Shown: positions 1 through 9,100 of the stretch, one piece after another
Layout of the letters: each line of letters starts with the position of its first letter
Position numbering within the stretch: the stretch's first letter is position 1
Assembly: GCF_963676685.1 (NCBI RefSeq)
Contig: NC_092349.1
Coordinates: 82,844,604-82,908,603 of the forward strand
Length of the DNA: 64,000 bases
Origin: Mytilus edulis
Lineage: Eukaryota > Mollusca > Bivalvia > Mytilida > Mytilidae
Reading direction: 5' to 3'
Notes under the pieces: generated by a model
The model's input: the letters and a program-made list of their open reading frames with translations, nothing else
The model's database searches: none
Told to the model about the DNA's origin: nothing
Position numbers and translations under genes: made by a program

Positions 1-115
1 CACATCCAGACGAGGGACGAGGATTCTAAGGATTATATCATATTGATATCTACAGACTTTGAACGTGAGGAATGGAGGGACGCTATACTCAGTCAACAGA
101 GACACCCTCATGGAA
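1..115 (+). CDS. BCR/ABR-like exon: C-terminal helix of the PH domain
   Basis: The frame is open from the first base and reads [16 protein letters not shown], the closing helix of a PH domain as found before the C2 domain in BCR/ABR. A GTTAGT donor follows at 116. The exon continues upstream of the window. Confidence 0.75.
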
Positions 116-3100
116 GTTAGTATTTACAAAATAGATAGTTCTTTCTTCTAGGCTTTTGGCTTGTTGAATTTGATATCATTCTTTCAGGTCAAAAAGGATA
201 CTTTGTGTTCAAAATAAAAGTCAACGGAGAGGATTTTTTATTAAAAAGTTTATTTGGTCAGTAAGTGAGAGAATGCATCATCTATAGTTGTTAGAAAATT
301 TTATAATTTATTTATTAGTGTAACCATTTAAGCTATGGGCATTGTGGATTTATAATTTTTTAAAAGATTCAAGGAAGCTTTTAATTGCTTTGAAAAGACT
401 CTTGTAAATAGTTGTATCCTTATCAATGTCATATACTTCCATCCTTTAAAATATTGAATAAACTCTGTTATTATTATTATCAATTTTTTAATAAATATTC
501 TATATTTCTTTCATAATAGTTGCTTTAACCAGAGAACTTAGTGTTCATGGGATACAGACAATGGTTAATAAAAGTACACAGGTAATTATCATTATAGTCA
601 GACATTTTATTTATTTGCATTTTTATGCCCCACCTACAATAGAAGAGGGGCATAATGTTTTCTGGTCTGTTTTCCGTTTGTCCGTCTGTTCAATCGTTCT
701 TTCGCTTTCGTCTGTCCTGCTTCAGGTTAAAGATTTTGGTCAAGGTAGTTTTTGATGAAGTTGAAGTCCAATCAACTTGAAACTCAGTACAACAAATTGT
801 TCCCTATGAAATGATCTTTCTAATTTTAATGCCAAATTAGATTTCCCCAATTTAACAGGCCACAGAACATAGAAAATGATAGGGTGAGTTGGGCATCCGT
901 GTACTGGGGACACATTCTTGTTTTTATACGTAATAATCTAATAAAGGTTTTATTTATTAATGAATTGACATTGAAATGTTGATTCATGTAGGAACTGTTG
1001 TAACATTAACGACATGAAAAGGAAATGTACTCAACTTAAGGACAAAATAAAAATTCCCCCAAGGATATGCATAACCAAATCTGTACATGAATGAACTTAT
1101 TTTAAATAAAAGTGTGAGATGTTGTAAAGGTAAAATGTTAATTTTATTGTAAATGAAAGCAAAATAGATTGGTATACAGTATAAATATTTTATATTGGAC
1201 TATAATAATTGTACCCCCACTCCATCACATTTGTCTCAGAAGCTATGCATCAGAGCTTCTTGAAATTTTGTTTCAAGCATCAAGTCATTCAAGTGAGCAT
1301 GCTTCACAGTGTGATTGGTTTTCACATCCATTGCTTATTGTCATCATCTTTAGCCAATACATTTATATTCTTACACATAATCCACTGATAACTAAGAATC
1401 AGAAACTTCTGATATCGTATTCACAGCTGATCATTTTCCTGTTTACTCAAAACTTACAGTGGGTATATCATTATTAAGCAATAATTCACAGTACAAATTG
1501 TATTTTCTGTTTTGTTTTGATTTGAGAAAATAATGACTTCGCGATGTTCTTTTAATATTATCCTCTCTCTCTTTCAGTTACCTCAAGTGAATAACATAGG
1601 AAATTACCTCAGTAAAAATGGTAAGTTATTATGGGTACTCATCATAGATACCAGGAGTAAATTTTGTATTTACGCAATATATTTCAGATTTAGTTCTTGT
1701 AATAATGATTGCCTGCAGTGATTTCTGTATTTACAGTACAATGTATCACTCATGCATTAGGAGTCTGTACCTGGATGTTGTCCTAACACTACACCTGTTT
1801 AAGGAAGCTGGCTTGTCATGTTTTAGATGTTTTGTCAGATGTTCGGAATCCTCTGGTTTTATCTATTTGAATGCATTAAAAAAATTTGCCTGGTGACCCC
1901 CATTTTTCTTTTTGTAAATCTTTTACATGTATAATGATAAGCCATCTGTAAAAGTCTTATAAAATTTTAATTACTTTTTAACAGTTTTTGAGAACTTCAA
2001 CTTGTCAATGATAAAGCTATGAAAAGTCAAGAGAGAATATTTTCCCGCCAAAATTTCAATCTCGAATCTTTTTTTATTGCTCTTTGGATTCCTTTATTAA
2101 TCCCCTATCTATATAAACTAGTGTTTTGAAAAGTAGATTACTTTGAAACTGAGAAGCGAACTCCCTTAATTGTAACTGTTGTAGTGTAACTGATGTCTTT
2201 TTCAAAAGTTATCCATGAAGCATTAATTTTTATCTTTGTTGAATAAGTATATGTGGTGTAAGTAAAGCTGGAATATGACCATAAAATGCAAACTTATTTT
2301 ATGATATTATATTTGCTAAAAACTGCTGATTTAAAAAAAATATATATTTGCCCATGTTTTTCATTAGACAATCCTAAAACAAAGTAGAAGAAGTACACAT
2401 TGTAATAGTAGTTTTATGTACTCTTTGAAATAATTGGCCATAAAATTGCCTAAGAAACATAAGATTTAGGAGGAAAAAGATAGATTTTTATTTTACTGCA
2501 GTTTCAAATTCTGGAGCGAGCAAGCCAGAACAAGACTGTATGTATAGTTTTATTGGCAGGGTATTTAATTGCATGTGGTGTAATGGGTTCAACACTAATA
2601 CTAGTGACTGCTTGAACTTCTTTTATATTGTTGAAAAAAAGTTTTTTCTTTGGCTTTTTTGTAATGGGAGATAACTCAAATTTTTATTATTTTATAATTT
2701 CCATAATTTTCCAGGATTAATAAACACAAGAACATATGTGTGCATTCCTTCATTTAGACATTTCTTCAATACTTATTGACATGAGCTTGTCCACTGTGTT
2801 TATGTATAATGAAATAAAAAGAGAACAGTTTTGAATAAACCATTTTATTTATTTAATTAAGGAATGACTGTAATATGTTTTCTGTCTATGAAGAAATAAC
2901 ATAAAAAATGTGGTGCACACTAAATAACCTGCCTAGTGGGTTATTTTTAAGTGTGCACCTCATATTTATGTTATTTCAAAAAGACAAAAAAAATATTTCA
3001 GTCATTCCTGATAATTTAATTCTGAATTCCATTTTAAGCCGAAGTAAATAATGAAAAAAAGTTGATGACGTCACAGTCAAATGACAAAATTAGGTATATG

Positions 3101-6100
3101 AGCTGGTAGACACAATTCTGTCAGCCAATCAGAAGATGTGTTACATCCAAAATAGAATTATTTAATGACATTGATATTTGATATCCAATCCAATATTCCG
3201 GTTTCACTATTTGAAATAATTTTCCTTATTTTATTTACTTTTTGGAATGTTTCTTACATTTTTCCCTAAAAAGCACTAGACTTTCCAACTATAGTGCAGG
3301 TCTTTTTATCAGGTCCAGAAATCAGGTCCAGAAATTTTAATTAATTATTTCCACCTTGATACATTCATAACCATCTATTCTTGGGGGGGGGGGGGGGGGA
3401 AACAAGTCGCATTTTAAGAAGAAAAATTGAAAATTATCTAAAAAGTAAATTTCAATAGAATAAATCCCAATATTTTATGCTCAGTGATTTAAATAGATTT
3501 AAACACTCTGAAAAAAAGTTTAAAGGAATATATGAACACATCCATCTTTAAACTGAAACTGTACACACCTGAACAACTATTTCTTTTTTTAACGTCAACT
3601 TTAAAAAAAACTATGTGTCAGATAAAAAAATTTAAACATTCATTTATAATGTAGAGAGTCTTATAACAACAACACTTTAGGGACTGCTGCAGAAATTTAT
3701 TGATCAGCCTGAAAACTTATTGTATTAATTTTTCCACGATGCAAGAGGACAAACACATGTTGGCAGAATAATTTTAACAAACTTTTTCACAACAAAACCA
3801 TTTTATTTTAATTTCTTTTTATAGTTTATTTACATACATACAATTAACTTTCACTTTCACTTTCAGTTGCTATTAATAACGTTACTTACCATTGTAACAT
3901 TGTGACGTTTAAATTTTAACAACCTGATTTTGTACTTCAGCATGATTTTATGTATTGTTTTCATCCTGATGACGGTGCCCTAGGCACCAAAACATGTCCA
4001 TCAATAAATTTCTGCAGCAGTCCCTAAAGTGTTGTTGTTATAAGACTCCCTCTACATTTTATGTTTTTTATCATAATGACCCTGCATACCCCCGGGTATC
4101 CATTTTATGGACTCTACCGTACTACAGACTCACCAGACATTGGTTCACTTTCATTTGTAATTCATTTATAATGTACAAAAATCATACTTTTCATTATCAT
4201 TTTGCACATTTAGTATGAAGATGATTTTGCATTCCAGAAACTTTTTGTTCATGAAGTTTAGAATTTGTTTTGGGATGTTTTATATAATAAACTTGACCCG
4301 TAATTTAAAAATTTTGATTTTCTGTTTCAGACGAGGAAATGCTGAGCGGTTTATTAAATGTTACAATACACTGTCTGTATGGTTTAGATCAACCTTCAGG
4401 TAAATATTGTTTAATATATATTTACAATTTTGTGATGTCTGTTTCATTTTTCTCTCCATTAAAAATCATATGCATGCACTCGTGTGAATAAGGCATCAAA
4501 AGTAAAAAACTAAATCATTTCCACTGTGATAATCCTGATCTTCGCTGGGCTGACCTTTTATTCTAATTGTATAGAATCCACAGAATTTAGTAACAAATGA
4601 AATATTAGGCACCAGAAGTATTTTATAAAAATCATTTTTCAGTCCTTTGTGAAGAATCTTTAGTCAGTCACATCCTAAAGATGAAAAACAATGTTTGCCA
4701 CTGCATTTAAAAAAAAATAGTAGTTATTGAGTCCGAATCTCTCTTAATGACCTTGCGCAGTCTCAGCAACCTCTAAAAAAAACACCATGACCAATCAGAA
4801 TGTCCAAAACAGTAACATTCCCACAACATTCCCACAATGCAGCATTACTTCTAAATTGCATTGGTTCACAACAGTCAAACCATGGTCCATTGGAGACAAA
4901 GCGTACTCTTCATGTCTTTTCCAAAAGTTTTCAAAACATGTTTCAATTGTCAGTACATTTTGTGCATTTTGTTTTTACAGTTGTTTAAATCATGTTTTTG
5001 CTGCCCTGGAGCTGGACTCCTATGGTCATTAGATCTTTTTTCAATGGTCAGTATTTGTTTTTACAGATGTTTTTGCCGTACTAGAGCTGGACTCCTACGG
5101 TCATTTCTTCAAGAAAGCTCAGACCCATAAATGTTTAAACACTACTGATCCTACTTGGGATGAGGATTTCGAGCTGGAACTTGATGGCTCACAAACATTA
5201 CGGGTGTTATGTTATAAAGTTGCTAGTCCAAATAATGTTTTGATTGGTCGAAGTGCCCTTGAGGTGAGTTCTTAAGAATTTTTAAACTAATGGCTAAAAT
5301 TTCCATATTTCAACTGCTTTATTTCAAGCAAAATGAAGTCATATCTGAATAAATAATTCATGAAGTCTTTTAGATACAAGTTGAATAATTGCCTGATATA
5401 TTGGTTTTAGATTTGATGTAATGGTGCTCATAAACAGTGCTTGCTTCCATGACAGTGTTTGAAAAAAACCATAGGTGCTTATTTAAAAAAACGATATAAG
5501 TGATAAAAATGAATATCACAATTTAAAATTAAAGTGCAAAACATAATGTGAAAGTCATCAAGATGTTAAAGCATTGAAAAAACAATCAACTTTAACTGTA
5601 AAATCCTTTCACAAATCTTACGCTGTACTAGCTATGTTTTAACATCTCTGTTAATTAACACATTTTATCATTAAATGCTTATTATTATTATTTTCTTTTC
5701 AGTTGAGTAAAGAATGGTTAAGTAGTAGTTTTAAAGAACAAAAGATTTCTATGAATGAGGTAATTGTACTATAACTTATAGTCCTGAGATTTTTAATGTC
5801 TGTTTTGTAAGGGATCCCAGATTTTTCCAGATATCACTAAATAGCATAAATCATGTCTTTTTTGTTCATAAGATTTAGATTACTGTATGAGTAAAAGAAG
5901 TAGTTTTCAAATTTAAGTACAAGACTTTTTCATTGCCACAGATTTTATCAACAGCATACTGTTAATTCAGAATTTGCATAATGTTTTAATTATTGGGAAA
6001 ATTGTGATATTTTGGTATCTTACATTTTCGACTATGGTAGCATAACAGCATGTCATGAAATTACATATAGATTTCACAACTGCAACAAGTGTGTTATGAT

Positions 6101-9100
6101 ATTTCTCCACTAGAGACAGTTAAATTTTAATATTTAAAGTGCGAGGCTTGCCGTGCTTTTTAGATAATTAAAATTTAACTGTTGAGAGTTGAGAAATATC
6201 GTAATACACGAGTTATAGTGGTATATGATTTTTATGCCCCAACTACGATAGTAGAGAGGCATTATGTTTTTCTGGTATTTGGGTCCGTCTGTCTGTTAGT
6301 CCGTCCGTCCGTCCGTTCGTCCCTCCATTCGTCCCACTTCAGGTTAAAGTTTTTGGTCAAGGTAGTTTTTGATGAAGTTGAAGTCCAATCAACTTGAAAC
6401 TTAGTATACATGTTCCCTATGATATGATCTTTCTAATTTTAATGCCAAATTAGAGTTTTGACCCCTAATTTCATGGTCCACTGAACATAGAAAATGATAG
6501 TGCAAGTTTCAGGTTAAAGTTTTTGGTCTAGGTAGTTTTGGATGAAGTTGAAATCCAATCAACTTGAAACTTAGTATACATGTTCCCTATGATATGATCT
6601 TTCTAATTTTAATGCCAAATTAGAGTTTTTACCCCAATTTCATGGTCCACTAAACATAGAAAATGATAGTGGGAGTGGGGCATCCCTGTACTATGGACAC
6701 ATTCTTGTTATTCTTCCTTTTTAAAGATTTGAAGAAAGTTGTGTACTTTTTATGTGGTGTCTTCAGGCATAGCTGTCTTTTTTTTGACGTCACAATAGGA
6801 AAATTCAGAAGAAACCAAGAAACTTTAAACAATTAAATTTCGACCAAACATTTGCCGAGAACATATTTTTCACTAGTGAGGAGAAATATTTTTCTCACAC
6901 GGATCAAGAAATGTGAAAATAGCTAAACAATTAGAGAAAAAATTATCTTTTATCTTTGTCAAGTGTTCAACAATCCGAATAATGAATGCACACTAAAACA
7001 AATTCAGAGTTTACCATAGATTATGTATGTTTTAGATTATGTATGTTTTTACATTGTTCTTTCTTCATTATAGATATCATTAACCGTATCAGTGAGACAC
7101 ACTACCACAGCCAAAACTCTCAAGAGAACACCATCTAAACTACATGGCGGGATATTTGGATTTAAGATCAAAACTGTTACCATGTAAGTATGCTAAACTG
7201 TCAGAAAAAAAGTAAAAATGTGAAACAATGCAATTACTTGTGCTAAATGCAAATTGTCTTCTGGATTTGAATAAGTTATCCTTCTAATTCAGGCTATTCA
7301 CTGTCTACTACCTGTAGAAGTGGTAAAAGTATTCTGGAAACTTTATCGTAAGGATAAAACTCTGCCAAAAAAAGTCACATATTACATCTTTTTTTTTTAA
7401 CTTGAGAAACTCTTATTGTTGAAAAAAAAGGAAAAAATGTCTGCAATTGATATAAAAACGCTTTGCTATTCATACCAAATGTATAAGTTTAAAAAAAGAC
7501 ATTTTGAATTTAAGAAGTTGTAACACACAGTAAATGAGAATGTACTGCCTCTATTGAAACATGCATCTCATACCTAAATAAATATTCTCAAGCAGATATA
7601 AAACATAAACAAAATGATAATGTTACAAGTTTTAATAATTATTTGATATATTTTAGGAGAGAAGGAAAGACCATTCCAACTTTCGTTGCGTCTTGTATCA
7701 GACTTGTGGAACAAAAAGGTTAGTCAAGTATTTTTTAATAAGATGTAAAACTGATTTATGATATTGGTTCACTGTTCGCAAAGATTATCTTGGGAAAAAA
7801 AAGATGGAATATAAACATTCATGTGAATTGATTAGATGAATTAAGAGAGAGACAAAATCTGCCTTGAATATCTAAAATATCTTCTAGGCTATAAACATTT
7901 TTGTGCCTAATGAAAAAATTGGGTTTTCTAGCTAATTCTGTACCAAAGGTAAACTTCCCTCTTGAAAATCTATTGTTTAATAAATAAATTTTGATTTTCA
8001 AACATTTGGTGAAAACAGCTTTTAAGATCTTAACATTATTTATTTTTTCACCTATAGGAATGGATGAGGTTGGCATCTACAGAATATCTGGGGTCACATC
8101 AGAAATACAGAGGATTAAAAGAGCCTTTGATAAAAGTAAGTGTATACATTTATTTTTGTTAAACTATATCAGAGATCTCAGCAGAAATACAGAATTTGAA
8201 AAGAGTTTTATAAAAGAAAAGTGTAGTAATACAATAGACTACCTTTTGCATCATTTTTTAGTTCTCAATGAAGAGACAAAATCAAAAGATTTTCCACTTT
8301 TACTTGATTTAACAGGGGAAAACTTCTTACAGTTAGTCATATTAGATATTTATTTTGTAACACTGTGTGCTTGGTGATTTATTCAAACATTAGAATATAT
8401 AAAATGATCATTTTATTTTCAGACTTGAGAGCAGGATTGAATATTCTGTCAGATTCAGACATACATGCTGTGACTGGTGTCCTTAAGCTTTACTTCAGAG
8501 AGCTACCAGAACCACTCTTTACAGAAGAATCATATCCACAATTTGTAGACTCAATAGGTAGGGCATTTGCTGGTGTCTTTGTTTTGATTTTTTTTAAAAG
8601 AAGTCTTAGACTTTGAGTATTCAGTTATTGCACTTTCATCAGAGCAACATAAGCATTACAATTTATTAAATATAGGCAAAGATGATAAAAACAAAAAATG
8701 GGTAACTGGAACTATTAATGTTAATAAGTAAAAGTTGTGGAGTTTATGTGTTATTTGATTAATAAAGTGTTAACCGACAAGAACATGACAAAAAAAATGA
8801 CCTCTAAACATGTGTAAAAAAGTAAAAATTAACAAAAAAAACCCACAAAAATAGGAGCTGTGAACTCAATTGCCCCACCCAACAGTATAAGCAGTGATGA
8901 CTCAATTCCTACAACAATAGTACAGATATTGAATTTGATAAGTTAAATAAAGGCAACAGTAGTATACCGCTGTTCAAAACTCATAAATCCATGGACAAAA
9001 AACAAAATCGGGATAACAAACTAAAACCGAGGGAAACGCATTAAATATAAGAGGAGAACAACGACATAACATGGGATACATGCACAAAAATGTTTATTTA

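Noticed and set aside
7819..8377. Longer open frames on both strands around RhoGAP exon 8058-8135
   Set aside because: Only the segment between the acceptor and the GTAAGT donor matches RhoGAP; the rest is intron read-through or antisense.
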